Under the pieces are notes generated by a model. The model did not search any database. It was not told where the DNA came from and saw only the letters and a program-made list of their open reading frames with translations. A program made the translations under genes and the position numbers. Positions 42,604 to 52,051 of a stretch of 64,000 nucleotides of DNA are shown one piece after another; the first letter of the stretch is position 1; each line of letters starts with the position of its first letter. The DNA comes from Cupriavidus sp. BIS7 (GTDB taxonomy: Bacteria; Pseudomonadota; Gammaproteobacteria; Burkholderiales; Burkholderiaceae). The stretch covers positions 62,001 through 126,000 of the forward strand of contig NZ_ALOU01000010.1 of assembly GCF_000292345.1 (NCBI RefSeq). Direction: 5' to 3'.

Positions 42604-43014
42604 ATGGTCCTGACACTTCGCTATTTGGAAGTCCTGGGAATCTGCGCTTTGGTCACTGCTTGCGGACAGATCCCGCCCAGGCATGCTGCGTGCGGAGCCG
42701 ATTCCTGTCACCCCCGGCACGAACACGAGATGTTGCAGTCCGGTGAGGCGTCATGGTATTCGTCATCGTTCCAGGGGCGCCTGACCGCAAATGGAGAACG
42801 CTACGATAGCGGCGCCTTGACTGCCGCCCATCGAACATTACCGCTTGGCAGCTATGTGCGCGTCAGATCGCTGGCTACTGGAAAGTCGGTTGTCGTGCGC
42901 ATCAACGATCGCGGACCATATGTCAAAGGCCGGATTATCGATCTCTCCTACGGTGCGGCGGAAGCCTTAGGCTTGACAGAAGCGCGGTCGATGCGCGTGC
43001 AGATTGAGCGCTGA
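42604..43014 (+). CDS. RlpA-like septal ring/lytic transglycosylase domain protein
   Basis: A 136-residue protein with a short hydrophobic N-terminus ending in TACGQ (lipobox-like). The double-psi beta-barrel domain has the RlpA core: GEASWYSSSFQGRLTANGERYD, LTAAHRTLPLGSYVRVR, VVVRINDRGPYVKGRIIDLS. It lacks the SPOR domain of full RlpA. It may act on peptidoglycan or bind the septum. It precedes the rpoD-like gene by 369 bp. Confidence 0.9.
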   Translation: MVLTLRYLEVLGICALVTACGQIPPRHAACGADSCHPRHEHEMLQSGEASWYSSSFQGRLTANGERYDSGALTAAHRTLPLGSYVRVRSLATGKSVVVRINDRGPYVKGRIIDLSYGAAEALGLTEARSMRVQIER

Positions 43015-43383
43015 TGGGGTTGCTTGCGGGCTTCCTGCGCCGCAACGCCAAGCACATTCTCGGCAAGCAATGCCGCCCCAGCGAGATTGCTGTTGCAACC
43101 ATGCGATTCGAGTAACCCGGATTTGCTAACCGCAAGGCACTTGTTGCACCAACTCCGGCGCCGTCAGGTGCTGCTGACAAGACGTTTGTCGACCGTCATC
43201 AGGAACGCCCGCAACTCTCGACGAAGACATCGCCATCGCGTATTGCACCGCACAACGTCATCCAGTATCATGTCCGGTTCCCCATTTTGCGCACAGCGGA
43301 TTCCGCAAGAGGCGTTCCGGCCTCGACTATCCGTGCGTCACTCCACGATTCAGTTCGCACCCCGACAGGCTTGACGAGCCGTC
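43015..43383. other. Leader region of the RpoD-like gene
   Basis: A 369-bp gap between the RlpA-like gene and the sigma-70 gene. One frame (43024-43374) is open but lacks coding character and a convincing start. No gene or hairpin is supported. Confidence 0.4.
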
Positions 43384-45414
43384 ATGCTTGCGACGATCGT
43401 CGGCCAACCTGTCGAGGAGAATGTATTGGCTAATCCGGTTCGCGACGATTCGACGTCCCGCATGATTGAAGTCACCGCAAAGTCAGGCCGCCGCAGGCCA
43501 GCGGGAAAGGCCCAGGCGGTCACAACACCGCTGGACACCGCGTCCATGGCGCGGCAGGACGAAGAGCGTCAACGCCAGATGCGTGCGCTGATTGCGCTTG
43601 GCCGTGAACGCGGCTATCTCACCCACGCAGACATCAACGATCACCTGCCCGACAACTTCACGCAAACGGCTGCGATGGAGACGATCGTCAGTACGTTCAG
43701 CGACATGGGGGTAGCCGTGTACGAGCAGGCGCCTGACGCGGAGACGCTCCTGTTAAGCGACGCCGCGCCTGCCGCAGCATCCGACGAACAGGCAGACGAG
43801 GAAGCGGAAGCTGCCCTGTCGACCGTCGATTCCGAATTCGGCCGCACGACGGATCCGGTCCGGATGTACATGCGCGAAATGGGCGCAAGTGAACTACTGA
43901 CCCGCGCCGGCGAAATCGAGATCGCAAAGCGCATCGAGGGCGGCCTGCAGGACATGATTCAGGCCATCGCCGCGTGTCCGTCGGTTGTGTCCATGATTCT
44001 CGCCGATGTGGACCGCATCGTCGCTGGCGAACTGCGTATCGACGAACTGGTCGACGGCATCAGCGACGGCGTGGACGAAAGCGACGTGACGCTGGAGTCC
44101 GATGACGCTCCGATCGAAGCAGACGCCTCCGACGACGACCCTGATGATGGAGACGCCGAAACGGAGGTCGAGGATTCCGACAAGGCGAACGCCGTCCGTC
44201 TCGAACAACTCACGACCGACAGTCTTGCGATTTTCGCGCGCGTGCGTGTCCTGTTCGGGCAGTTGCCGGACGCACTCGTGACTGGGAAAGCCCGTACCGC
44301 AGCCGTGGCGCAAGTACGCGCGGAGATCCAGCGCGAACTGGCGCCGATACGCTTCACGGCCAAAATGATCGACCGCCTGTGTGCCAGTGTGCGCGAACAG
44401 GTTGCCGAGGTGCGTACGATCGAGCGCAGCATCCTGGAGATCGCCGTCGAACGTTGCGGCATGCCACGTGAAGCGTTTGTTGAGTCTTTCCCCGGCCACG
44501 AGGCCGACCTTGAATGGACTCGCCGCACGGCGGCGACCTCGCAGCAGTTTGGCGCGGCGCTCGAGCGACACCTGCCAGCCATTCAGGCCAGCCAGCAAAA
44601 ACTCATCGACATCCAGGCGAGGGTCGCGCTGCCGCTCCAGCAGCTCAAGCAGATCAACCGCCAGATGAGTGCCGCGGAGTTGAAAATGCGGCAGGCCAAG
44701 CGAGAAATGATCGAAGCCAACCTTCGACTTGTCATTTCTATCGCCAAGAAATATGTGAACCGTGGCATGCAGTTCCTGGACCTGATCCAGGAAGGCAACA
44801 TCGGCCTGATGAAGGCGGTGGACAAGTTCGAATACCGGCGCGGCTGGAAGTTTTCAACCTATGCGACCTGGTGGGTCCGACAGGCCGTCACACGGGCACT
44901 TGCCGATCAGGCGCGGACCATTCGTGTGCCTGTGCACATGATCGAGACGATCAACAAGCTGAACCGGATTTCGCGCGAAATCCTGCAACAGACGGGACAG
45001 GAAGCGCATCCCGCCGTCCTTGCCGAGCGCATGGGGATGACCGAGGAAAAAGTGCGCGGGATTCTCAAGATCGCGAGGCAGCCCGTATCGCTCGAAACCC
45101 CAGTGGGCGACGACGCCGACGCAACGCTCGGTGACATGATTGAGGACGTCTCAGCCAGTTCGCCGGCTGAGGCTGCGATTCAGGCGAATCTGCGCACCGT
45201 ACTGGATGAGGCGCTCGATGGGCTGACGCCGCGCGAGGCCAAGGTCCTGCGGATGCGATTCGGGCTCGATACCATCTCTGACCACACGCTTGAAGAGGTC
45301 GGCAAGCAGTTTGACGTGACCCGCGAGCGAATCCGTCAGATTGAGGCAAAGGCGATGCGCAAGCTCAAGCATCCCAGTCGCGCTGACAAGCTGAAGCCAT
45401 TTCTCGAGCGTTGA
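43384..45414 (+). CDS. rpoD: Sigma-70 family primary-type sigma factor (RpoD paralogue)
   Basis: A 676-residue sigma factor with regions 1.1 to 4.2. Region 1.2 has [11 protein letters not shown]; a long acidic spacer (about 230-265) precedes region 2 ([58 protein letters not shown], read in parts), and region 4.2 has [28 protein letters not shown]. It recognises -10/-35 promoters. It does not sit next to dnaG and rpsU, as the housekeeping gene does in most betaproteobacteria, so it is probably a second RpoD. A hairpin (45427-45450) ends it. Confidence 0.92.
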   Translation: MLATIVGQPVEENVLANPVRDDSTSRMIEVTAKSGRRRPAGKAQAVTTPLDTASMARQDEERQRQMRALIALGRERGYLTHADINDHLPDNFTQTAAMETIVSTFSDMGVAVYEQAPDAETLLLSDAAPAAASDEQADEEAEAALSTVDSEFGRTTDPVRMYMREMGASELLTRAGEIEIAKRIEGGLQDMIQAIAACPSVVSMILADVDRIVAGELRIDELVDGISDGVDESDVTLESDDAPIEADASDDDPDDGDAETEVEDSDKANAVRLEQLTTDSLAIFARVRVLFGQLPDALVTGKARTAAVAQVRAEIQRELAPIRFTAKMIDRLCASVREQVAEVRTIERSILEIAVERCGMPREAFVESFPGHEADLEWTRRTAATSQQFGAALERHLPAIQASQQKLIDIQARVALPLQQLKQINRQMSAAELKMRQAKREMIEANLRLVISIAKKYVNRGMQFLDLIQEGNIGLMKAVDKFEYRRGWKFSTYATWWVRQAVTRALADQARTIRVPVHMIETINKLNRISREILQQTGQEAHPAVLAERMGMTEEKVRGILKIARQPVSLETPVGDDADATLGDMIEDVSASSPAEAAIQANLRTVLDEALDGLTPREAKVLRMRFGLDTISDHTLEEVGKQFDVTRERIRQIEAKAMRKLKHPSRADKLKPFLER

Positions 45415-45426
45415 CCAAAGGGGCTC

Positions 45427-45450
45427 AAAGGAGGGCGCGCGCCCTCCTTT
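45427..45450 (+). terminator. Palindromic hairpin after rpoD
   Basis: AAAGGAGGGCGC (45427-45438) and GCGCCCTCCTTT (45439-45450) are perfectly complementary, 13 bp after the stop. The T-run is short. Confidence 0.7.
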
Positions 45451-45506
45451 GACGCCCTCGTCCAGCGTCCAGCGCATCCCCACCCCGTACCGCGAGAACC
45501 CACCCC

Positions 45507-46307
45507 ATGACCGAAGCCACCGCCCTGACGCCCGACGAACTCCAGGAGCTTGACGATCTGCTGGACGACCTGCGCCAGCGCGCTGAGGAAATCCCGCAAT
45601 GGGAGTTCTGCGACGGCTTTCTCACGGCCCTGGTCTGCACGCGCCGGCGCATCCCCGCTTCCGACTACCTGCCCATGCTGCTGGGCGATGGCGCGGCGCT
45701 CGACGTGGCTGAGGGCAGCCCGCTGCCGTTGCTGCCTGCGTTCCATGAAGCGGCCCAGCAGGCCCGCTTCATGGAACTGTGGCAGCGCCGATGGAACGAG
45801 GTGGAGCACCAGCTCGACCAGCCCGTGGAGACGCTGGACGACGAACGCACCTTCCAGCCCGAGGCCATGGACATGCGCGGGGCCATCTTGAGCCTGCCCC
45901 AGGAAGAGCGCGCCGAGATGGATGGGCGGGAAATCCCCTCGTTTGGCCAGGTGTGGGCGCTGGGGTTCATGTTCGTGGTGGAGAACTGGCCCGAGGAATG
46001 GGCCGCCCCGCGCGACAAGGAGGCTGCCCAGTGGCTGGACGACGCGCTCGACGGCATCGTCGCCCTGACCGAGGACGACACCGGCCAGCCCGAGGTCTGC
46101 ATGTACAGCGAGGATGGCCCGCCCAGCACCAGCCGGGCGCGCGTGGAAACCTTCGGCGAGGCGATCTGGGCTGTCTACGACCTGCGCCAGATCTGGAAGA
46201 GCCTGGGCCCGCGCGTGGAGGCCGTGGTGAAGGGCGACCAGCCCGGCCGCAACGACCCGTGCCCTTGCGGCAGCGGCAAGAAGTTCAAGAAGTGCCACGG
46301 GAGATAA
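45507..46307 (+). CDS. YecA/UPF0149 family protein with SEC-C motif
   Basis: A 266-residue protein. The N-terminal UPF0149 domain ([48 protein letters not shown]) is followed by a C-terminal SEC-C zinc motif ([20 protein letters not shown]), as in SecA. The first part resembles YecA/YgfB. SEC-C binds zinc and sometimes the ribosome or SecB. It follows the rpoD-like gene by 92 bp, after the hairpin. Function unknown. Confidence 0.9.
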   Translation: MTEATALTPDELQELDDLLDDLRQRAEEIPQWEFCDGFLTALVCTRRRIPASDYLPMLLGDGAALDVAEGSPLPLLPAFHEAAQQARFMELWQRRWNEVEHQLDQPVETLDDERTFQPEAMDMRGAILSLPQEERAEMDGREIPSFGQVWALGFMFVVENWPEEWAAPRDKEAAQWLDDALDGIVALTEDDTGQPEVCMYSEDGPPSTSRARVETFGEAIWAVYDLRQIWKSLGPRVEAVVKGDQPGRNDPCPCGSGKKFKKCHGR

Positions 46308-46520
46308 GGGCAAGGCGCTTTCTCGCAGTTTATAGCTGCATGCACCTTGCCTTTCGACTGGCGGGCCGCCCGAATTGCTCTGGCGAGTCGGGTGAGGCTG
46401 GCTGGTCGTCGCCGCCCTAAGTCGAGCGACCAGCGGCCAGCCGGCGACTTGCTCGCGGGGGCCGTGTCCGGCCACGAAGGGACGGTCAATCTGTGAAACT
46501 GAACGTCCGCAGGTCTGCGT

Positions 46521-46895
46521 TCAAGGACCAGTCCGCCGCCGTGGCAGGTTTGCAGTATTGCCTGCGCCAACTGGCCTCAGTTCGCCATCCCATGGCGACG
46601 CCGCCAGATCCAGCACATAGTCTCCCTGGCAGGCCTTGTCGTAGAGACAATCGCGCACGACCTGGCCGACCGCGATCCGGCACAGCACTTCGAAACTCTG
46701 GGCGATTGCCCCCTCCAAATCACAATCGGCAGTTTGCACGGCAAATGAACGTCTTCCGTCGCCGACGAAGCTAGTGAATCGGACGCCAGCCGGATGCCGG
46801 TTGGCGCCAAAACTAACGGTGACATGATAGGCCAGGCCCTTGCCATCGGCGGGTAACGTGCAGAGGAAACTGGAAGGCGTGGCGGGGCTTTGCAT
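46521..46895 (-). CDS. Hypothetical protein of 124 residues
   Basis: A frame with good amino-acid composition (LPADGKGLAYHVTVSFGANR; QTADCDLEGAIAQSFEVLCR; VRDCLYDKACQGDYVLDL). It is soluble, with several cysteines but no known motif. Start at 46895. The plus-strand frames here are Arg/Pro-rich and look like shadows. It sits between YecA-type and cold-shock genes. I do not recognise it. Confidence 0.55.
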   Translation of the reverse strand: MQSPATPSSFLCTLPADGKGLAYHVTVSFGANRHPAGVRFTSFVGDGRRSFAVQTADCDLEGAIAQSFEVLCRIAVGQVVRDCLYDKACQGDYVLDLAASPWDGELRPVGAGNTANLPRRRTGP

Positions 46896-46996
46896 GGCGG
46901 AAATGGATGACTGGTAATTGGGGAATTTTGATCACTTTCCCGACTCTACTCCTGTCGCGTCGCTGGCAGTAAGCTTATTTCGTCCGTGATGAAATG

Positions 46997-47024
46997 AAAA
47001 AACCCGCAGAATTGCGGGTTTTTT
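46997..47024. terminator. Bidirectional terminator between hypothetical and cold-shock genes
   Basis: AAAAAA-CCCGCA-GAAT-TGCGGG-TTTTTT (46997-47024) is symmetric, so it could end transcription of the minus-strand cold-shock gene. It works on both strands. Confidence 0.85.
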
Positions 47025-47041
47025 CACGTGTGTCGCGAGAC

Positions 47042-47245
47042 TCAGATCGGCTCGATCTTGGTCGCTGCCGGACCCTTCTTGCCTACCCCGGAGACATAGC
47101 GCACTTTCTGGCCTTCCTGGAGCGACTTGAAACCGCCGCCCTGAATTTCGGAGAAGTGAGCGAACAGGTCGTCACCACCTGCGTCAGGCGTGATGAAGCC
47201 AAAACCTTTGGAGTCGTTGAACCACTTTACAGTACCGGTTTCCAT
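47042..47245 (-). CDS. Cold-shock protein (CspA family)
   Basis: A 67-residue cold-shock domain protein. The RNA-binding motifs KGFGFI (RNP1) and DLFAHF (RNP2) are intact. It acts as an RNA chaperone. The start at 47245 ([11 protein letters not shown]) follows AAGGA. A typical promoter (TTGACA-N17-TATGCC) lies about 145 bp upstream and would leave a long 5' leader like those of cspA genes. The bidirectional terminator is 18 bp downstream. The gene name cannot be assigned safely because several paralogues occur in Burkholderiaceae. Confidence 0.95.
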   Translation of the reverse strand: METGTVKWFNDSKGFGFITPDAGGDDLFAHFSEIQGGGFKSLQEGQKVRYVSGVGKKGPAATKIEPI

Positions 47246-47974
47246 CTGTGGATTCCTTAAAAGATAGATTCTCGCCGAGCCGAAAACGTGGCGAGGCATG
47301 ACGATCAAGGAAGGAACATAGAGAGAAAGTGGCGCCGCGGGGGCGAACACCTAGTGCTTCGAAGTTGCTGCTTGAAGATCCTGCGCGGCATATTCTACAC
47401 GCTGCGTCGGTGTCAATGAGCGTGTCTTAGTGTATGTATGCAGTGGCTCTTCGGCTGCATATGCACAGCAATCCTTCCGCGCCAAGAGCACAACGGGCTG
47501 ATCAGGGATGCGTGCTACAGTGAGTGCGGCCTGCCGCCGCGCTGTTCCGCTCAATGCGTGTTTTGGCGTCGCCGCACGGATGGTCTTGCAAATACACCCG
47601 CCGGTAGCGAATCACCGATCATGGTATGATCCGGCCTCCTTGCCACTCGTCGACATCGGTCGACCACAGTGCGCCGGCCGCAAGACATCATCATTAAAAG
47701 AGCATCAGCGGCCTGTCGGGCGTACACCCGATTCTTCAGGGCGACAGTCGCCCACAACACATTCGACCCGCGGCACGCCCGCTCCGCAACTATCGCGCAT
47801 GTACTGGCGCGTCGGCTTGCGCAAGCACGGTCCATCCCACGTGTATTCCCGCTCGCGCCACTGCGCGTGGGAGATAACACCGATTTTTTGCAATGGCGAC
47901 CGTTCCCCAGGCAAGCGCGTAGCTCACAACTTTGTATGTGCCAGACGCTGCCTCCCGAATCGGAGCGCCTTCTT
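47246..47974. other. Long intergenic region between the cold-shock gene and a small gene
   Basis: A 729-bp stretch. Its first 170 bp hold the cold-shock leader and promoter. The rest has a plus-strand frame (47669-47974) that continues upstream of the small gene but reads as Arg/Cys/Ser-rich shadow sequence. No RNA gene or repeat was recognised. Confidence 0.4.
47388..47416 (-). promoter_or_regulatory. Promoter of the cold-shock gene
   Basis: On the minus strand TTGACA (47416-47411) and TATGCC (47393-47388) are separated by 17 bp. A nearby TAGAAT overlaps as an alternative. The predicted leader is about 135 nt, as for other cold-shock genes. Confidence 0.6.
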
Positions 47975-48232
47975 ATGGGCAACAATTTGAATCACAGCAT
48001 CAATCCGTTCACCGTTTCGGTACATCCCATCCAACAGCAGCCGGGCGTATGGTTTGCGAACTATATGATCGCTGAGTACCAGAACGGTGCCGAACGCATC
48101 GTCGCCAACGTCTCGATGCGGCATGCCACACATGGCACCGAAGCCGAGGCCAAGCTGGCCGCCCGTTGCGCGGGCGAAAGTGCCGCCGCACGCATGCGCC
48201 TGCAACAGCGGCCGCCTCGTCACACACGGTGA
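47975..48232 (+). CDS. Conserved-type hypothetical protein of 85 residues
   Basis: A soluble protein (MGNNLNHSINPFTVSVHPIQ; NYMIAEYQNGAERIVANVSM; HGTEAEAKLAARCAGESAAAR). The pattern looks like a real small domain with a single beta-sheet and a helix. It is followed by infA after 44 bp and may be co-transcribed with it. No known motif. Confidence 0.65.
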   Translation: MGNNLNHSINPFTVSVHPIQQQPGVWFANYMIAEYQNGAERIVANVSMRHATHGTEAEAKLAARCAGESAAARMRLQQRPPRHTR

Positions 48233-48276
48233 CTCAACTTACCGCGTAGCACTTGCTGCTACCACAGGGAGCAACT

Positions 48277-48498
48277 TTGGCTAAAGAAGAACTGGTGGAA
48301 TTTGGCGGCAAGGTATCGGAAGTGCTTCCGGACAACCGCTTTCGCGTCATCCTGGAGAATGGCTTCGAAGTTTGGGCCTATTCGTCGGGGCGCTTGAAGA
48401 AGAATCGCATACGGGTTCTCGCGGGCGATCGCGTCACGCTCGAAATGTCGCCATACGACCTCACAAAGGGCCGCATCAATTATCGCCACAAGGCGTAA
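48277..48498 (+). CDS. infA: Translation initiation factor IF-1 (second copy type)
   Basis: A 73-residue S1-like OB-fold protein ([52 protein letters not shown]). It binds the ribosomal A site during initiation. The start is TTG at 48277, after GGGAG, because the first ATG would be internal and cut the OB fold. The usual infA of this group lies in the ribosomal protein operon; this isolated copy near a cold-shock gene resembles the infA2 paralogues of Burkholderiaceae. The tail after RHKA is absent, as expected. Confidence 0.93.
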   Translation: MAKEELVEFGGKVSEVLPDNRFRVILENGFEVWAYSSGRLKKNRIRVLAGDRVTLEMSPYDLTKGRINYRHKA

Positions 48499-48580
48499 AT
48501 GGCCGCGACGCCGCAGCGTTGCCTCATAAGGGCATCATCGCTGCACACTATCGGATCAGACCACACGGAGAAAGCAGGAA

Positions 48581-48835
48581 ATGTCGAACAGTGAAGAATG
48601 GGAAGAATTGCATCTGACCCCGGCCGGCTGGATTGCCGGCAGCTACCGACACACACCGTGGCCCGAGGTCGACGTGGCACCACCCGAATCTGGCGTGCTG
48701 ACAGTACGCCGCCACGTGACGGCCATCTACGGCGGTCCGTCGCGTGCTGTCGAAGACCGTACTCCGCAAACGCAGGACATGGGCCTGATCGAGTCGTTGT
48801 TGGCACGCTATGGCGGCCCCGAGTTCGGCATCTAG
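48581..48835 (+). CDS. Hypothetical protein of 84 residues
   Basis: A soluble protein (MSNSEEWEELHLTPAGWIAGS; RRHVTAIYGGPSRAVEDRTP; LIESLLARYGGPEFGI). GGAGAAAGCAGGAA precedes the ATG. It is unknown to me. It follows infA by 82 bp on the same strand. Confidence 0.65.
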   Translation: MSNSEEWEELHLTPAGWIAGSYRHTPWPEVDVAPPESGVLTVRRHVTAIYGGPSRAVEDRTPQTQDMGLIESLLARYGGPEFGI

Positions 48836-48990
48836 GGGACAGGGCTGCAGGGGGCTTCAGATAGTCTCCAGAAGAAGAGCAACGGAAGTCTACTCTCACC
48901 GGTGCCTTGATACCTGCTACTGGCTCGCTAGGGCGGCGCCCCAATTTGACTGGGAAGCGCGCTTTCGGCCAGTAATGAGGATCGAACCCG

Positions 48991-49386
48991 TTACAGCAAG
49001 GTGTTTAGCTCCACCCGGTTGTCCACGGTCGCACTGCCATCAGCGGCAGCAGCTTTGGCCTGAGTGCCGCGAGAATCGTTCCAGGTGACGATTACCTTCA
49101 CGAGTTTCGTAATCGGATCACAGGTCCATGTCATCGCATAGGTCGTGGAAGCCTGGGCATTCGCGGTGCTGTCAAGCGTTGAGGCCCCGTTTGCACAAGG
49201 ACCCCCGCCCCGAAGCATCTCAATTTGCGACGTTGCCAGAATCACAGCCTCGGTGCGTTGCCGCGACAGATCTGTCGCGAATCTGGCGTTGGACTGCATC
49301 TTTGTCACGGCAATCAGACCAAAGCCGAGAATGACCGTTGCAATCATCGCTTCGATGATGCTGAAACCTTCCTGCAGGTTCTTCAT
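48991..49386 (-). CDS. pilV: Type IV pilus minor pilin PilV
   Basis: A 131-residue minor pilin. The prepilin cleavage and methylation motif is GFSIIEAMIAT, followed by a hydrophobic N-terminal helix (VILGFGLIAVTKMQ). Two cysteines (GGGPCANG and WTCDPI) may form the D-region disulfide. The gene is the last of a five-gene minus-strand set. It is the usual position of pilV in pilEXWV sets. Confidence 0.85.
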   Translation of the reverse strand: MKNLQEGFSIIEAMIATVILGFGLIAVTKMQSNARFATDLSRQRTEAVILATSQIEMLRGGGPCANGASTLDSTANAQASTTYAMTWTCDPITKLVKVIVTWNDSRGTQAKAAAADGSATVDNRVELNTLL

Positions 49387-49395
49387 GGCAAGACC

Positions 49396-51030
49396 TCAGT
49401 TCATGTCCGACCAGCCATTGGACACTGTTGTCACTGCGGCAGGACTCCCCTGTAGTTGCGAGACGCTACCGGAGTCCTTGACCAGATTGATGCCCCCTGT
49501 GGTGGAAAAATTTCCTGAAGTGAGGGCAGCACCCTGAATGAGAGCATTGCCGCCGCCACTGTTGTTCCAGGTACCCAGGACGTCGATGGTGACGGGCGTA
49601 TTGTTTGTGCCAGAGACTGCAGTTGCCGTATAGGAACAGGTGGAGGTATCGCCAACCGCCGTCGTAGCCGTCACGGCATTGGCAGGCGTGCATTTGGTGG
49701 CTGCGATCGTGCACGCGTTGACGGTACATGCCGGGGCCTGATTCGCGTTCAGGCCATAGACCGGTGGTGAACTCCAGGTGGCACCCGTGGTGGTGTAGCC
49801 GATGGTCACAGTCTTCTGCTGATAGCCGACGATTTTCTGCTGATAGGTGATCGTGTAGCGATCGCCTTTCTGGATAGTTGTACCTTTTGAATCCGTACAA
49901 CCGCCATTGCTGGTGCACTTTGTACCCGTCGTAGCCTGCGTATAGATCGGCTTGGTAGTGTCATCGCCGAGGATTGGCTTGGAGGTATCGTCGACCTGTC
50001 CATAGACGGGACTTGTTGTGATACCTGTTGCGCTATCCTGGGCGTAACAACTGCAGTTCATCGTGGTCTGCGTATCGGGAACGTCCACATAGACCACGCC
50101 ATATACGGTGGATGTGCCATTGATCTGGACCGAACCGCCGTTCATCACAAGGATCAGCACCGGATCGGATGAAGTGCCCAGGGTCACGTTCGCATTGATC
50201 TTCATGCCGCCTTGCTCGAGCCACATGACGCGCTTGCCAGCCTGGTACTGCGCCAGCAGGTCAGCATTGTTGCAAGCCGTACTGCAGAAATAGCCAGTGG
50301 CGCTGGCAGTGACCGTCGCCTTCGCCTCTGCCTTGCAGCCCGGGGCGTTGCCTGCGGACTTGGCAGTCGGACACAAGACCCCGAAGTAGTACATGAAGTA
50401 CTCGTCGGTCGTCATCGCACGCGTCACGGGATTTCCATCGGCGCCGATCAGGGCCCGGCCGGAATTATCGAGCAAGGCCACCCTGAAATCCGACGCATTC
50501 TGCGCGACGTTCGGATTGTTCGTCACACTCTTGGATCCCCCAACCGCCCCGCTCCCGCTCGTTGAGACGGCGCCGCCTGACTTGACCGAATCGATATTGG
50601 CGCTGCCGCCAATCGATATGTTGCCCAACGCTGTCAGCGCCGCATTGATCGGCGCGCTGATTGACCCGTTCTTTGCCGGTGTGAAGACCACACGTTGCGT
50701 CACCGTCCGGGTGGCGCCGCCAGACCCCATACCCACGCTCGTGATGATCGGGTTGGCCCCATATGCGTAGGAGACTGTGTAAACCCCAGCCACAGCAGGC
50801 AGCGAGAAATTGGCCGCACCATTGGCAGGCGACGCGGCCAACGCCGCAATCATCGCGCGAAGTCCCTGTTCCGCGTTCGCAAAGGCTTCTTCGGTCCGAT
50901 AGTGATTATTCGCCGATTTCTGCTCAATGGCCGAACCTCTTACCGCGAGGAAAACGGCAAGAGTGACGACGAACAGGAGCATGACGGATGAAAGCAGTGT
51001 CGCGATGCCTTTGGCCCGTTTCTTCATCAT
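49396..51030 (-). CDS. pilX: PilX-type minor pilin with an unusually large Cys-rich C-terminus
   Basis: A 544-residue protein. The N-terminus (MKKRAKGIATLLSSVMLLFVVTLAVFLAVRG) has the PilX hydrophobic segment but no GFSxxE-type cleavage motif. Residues about 50-200 are PilX-like. The rest, about 350 residues, holds about a dozen cysteines, near-repeats (SKPILGDDTTKPIY; QQKIVGYQQKTVTIGY) and Thr/Gly/Asn-rich stretches, which suggests an extracellular, disulfide-linked module. Typical PilX proteins are 150-250 residues. pilY1 is absent here, so this part may act as a tip or adhesion module. Confidence 0.75.
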   Translation of the reverse strand: MMKKRAKGIATLLSSVMLLFVVTLAVFLAVRGSAIEQKSANNHYRTEEAFANAEQGLRAMIAALAASPANGAANFSLPAVAGVYTVSYAYGANPIITSVGMGSGGATRTVTQRVVFTPAKNGSISAPINAALTALGNISIGGSANIDSVKSGGAVSTSGSGAVGGSKSVTNNPNVAQNASDFRVALLDNSGRALIGADGNPVTRAMTTDEYFMYYFGVLCPTAKSAGNAPGCKAEAKATVTASATGYFCSTACNNADLLAQYQAGKRVMWLEQGGMKINANVTLGTSSDPVLILVMNGGSVQINGTSTVYGVVYVDVPDTQTTMNCSCYAQDSATGITTSPVYGQVDDTSKPILGDDTTKPIYTQATTGTKCTSNGGCTDSKGTTIQKGDRYTITYQQKIVGYQQKTVTIGYTTTGATWSSPPVYGLNANQAPACTVNACTIAATKCTPANAVTATTAVGDTSTCSYTATAVSGTNNTPVTIDVLGTWNNSGGGNALIQGAALTSGNFSTTGGINLVKDSGSVSQLQGSPAAVTTVSNGWSDMN

Positions 51031-51033
51031 GAT

Positions 51034-51603
51034 TTACGAGTTACGGATCTGGACGGTGGTCGTCATATTGCGTTTCACGGACGTGGTGCCGTCCGTCAGC
51101 GTCAGCCCGACGGCCGACGCGGCGAACGTAATCGTGACGACTTGCGCGGCTGCGAACGACAGACTGGTTACCTGGATATAGCTGGTGTCCGTGACGGCAG
51201 TCCAGCCGGTCAGGTTGGCGCAACTGGCATTACCTGCCGTAGAGTCATACGCATATACAAGCTTGGTAGCAGGATCGAACTTGTACCCGTAAAAGCGTTC
51301 ACTATCGGTGGGCGTCGAGTGGGAAAAGGTGATGCAACTTCCACCTCCCTGCACGTAGTAATACGAACCATTGGCCTGCTTGGTCAGCGTAACCCCGACG
51401 TTCGCATATCCGGCCCGCCTGATTTCGGCTGTCATGCTGCTCATCAGGATCTGGATCGCCTGCTCGAACTGCTGTTGCTTTGTCCCTGCGGAATTGGCGC
51501 TCAGCACGCTCGAGAAGAAGACGCCCGCCCCGGCCAGCACCACCATGCCAATGGTCATGCCAACCATCAACTCCACCAGGGTGTAGCCTTTTTGCGTCTT
51601 CAA
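51034..51603 (-). CDS. pilW: Type IV pilus minor pilin PilW
   Basis: A 189-residue minor pilin with the prepilin motif KGYTLVELMVGM and a long hydrophobic N-terminal helix (TIGMVVLAGAGVFFSSVL). The core (QQQFEQAIQILMSSMTAEIRRAGYANVG) matches PilW, and two cysteines (GGGSCITF and NASCANLTGW) are present. The stop is 4 bp before the pilX start. Confidence 0.85.
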   Translation of the reverse strand: MKTQKGYTLVELMVGMTIGMVVLAGAGVFFSSVLSANSAGTKQQQFEQAIQILMSSMTAEIRRAGYANVGVTLTKQANGSYYYVQGGGSCITFSHSTPTDSERFYGYKFDPATKLVYAYDSTAGNASCANLTGWTAVTDTSYIQVTSLSFAAAQVVTITFAASAVGLTLTDGTTSVKRNMTTTVQIRNS

Positions 51604-51604
51604 G

Positions 51605-52051
51605 TCAGCCCCCTATTGTCACGAGACCAAGCATGTTGAGATTCACGGTCTTTCTGTACGTGCCATTGACTACCGTGAACGTGGTCGCCGTAGCCGGCAC
51701 GCCATAGATCCGGTCGAACTTTATTTCGGCGACAGGCAGGCTGACCGTGGTCCCCGCGCTGATCAGATCGCTGCGGATGTCACAGGTATGCCCACCGCTG
51801 GAAACCGAGGTGGTACTGAGGCAGAAGCTGGCTGCAGGCACGGTCTGAATCGACAGGTAGACATCGGTGTTTCTGTTCAGCGCTTCAGACCTGGCCGTAT
51901 TGGTAAGTTGCGTGATGAAGTCAGTCGTTTTCTTTACCTTGCTGTTTTGGATGACACTGGCAAAGTTCGGGGCGGCTACCGTGGCGAGGATCGCTACCAC
52001 CGCCACCACAACAAGCAGTTCCGGAAGCGTGAAGCCATTGCGGGATTTCAT
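51605..52051 (-). CDS. fimT: GspH/FimT family pseudopilin
   Basis: A 148-residue pseudopilin. The prepilin motif is RNGFTLPELLVVVAV, with the long N-terminal helix VAVVAILATVAAPNFASVIQ. The globular domain has two cysteines (SFCLSTTS, HTCDIRS). The start at 52051 was chosen because the upstream frame reads through pilE. It overlaps the pilE stop (ATGA). Confidence 0.82.
   Translation of the reverse strand: MKSRNGFTLPELLVVVAVVAILATVAAPNFASVIQNSKVKKTTDFITQLTNTARSEALNRNTDVYLSIQTVPAASFCLSTTSVSSGGHTCDIRSDLISAGTTVSLPVAEIKFDRIYGVPATATTFTVVNGTYRKTVNLNMLGLVTIGG

Noticed and set aside
43024-43374. Plus-strand frame of 116 codons in the rpoD leader
   Set aside because: It begins with a non-ATG codon, is Arg/Ser/His-rich and has no ribosome binding site.
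48836-48990. tRNA-like stretch between two convergent genes
   Set aside because: It contains GGATCGAACCCG, which resembles a T-arm on the minus strand, but no acceptor or anticodon arm can be built around it.
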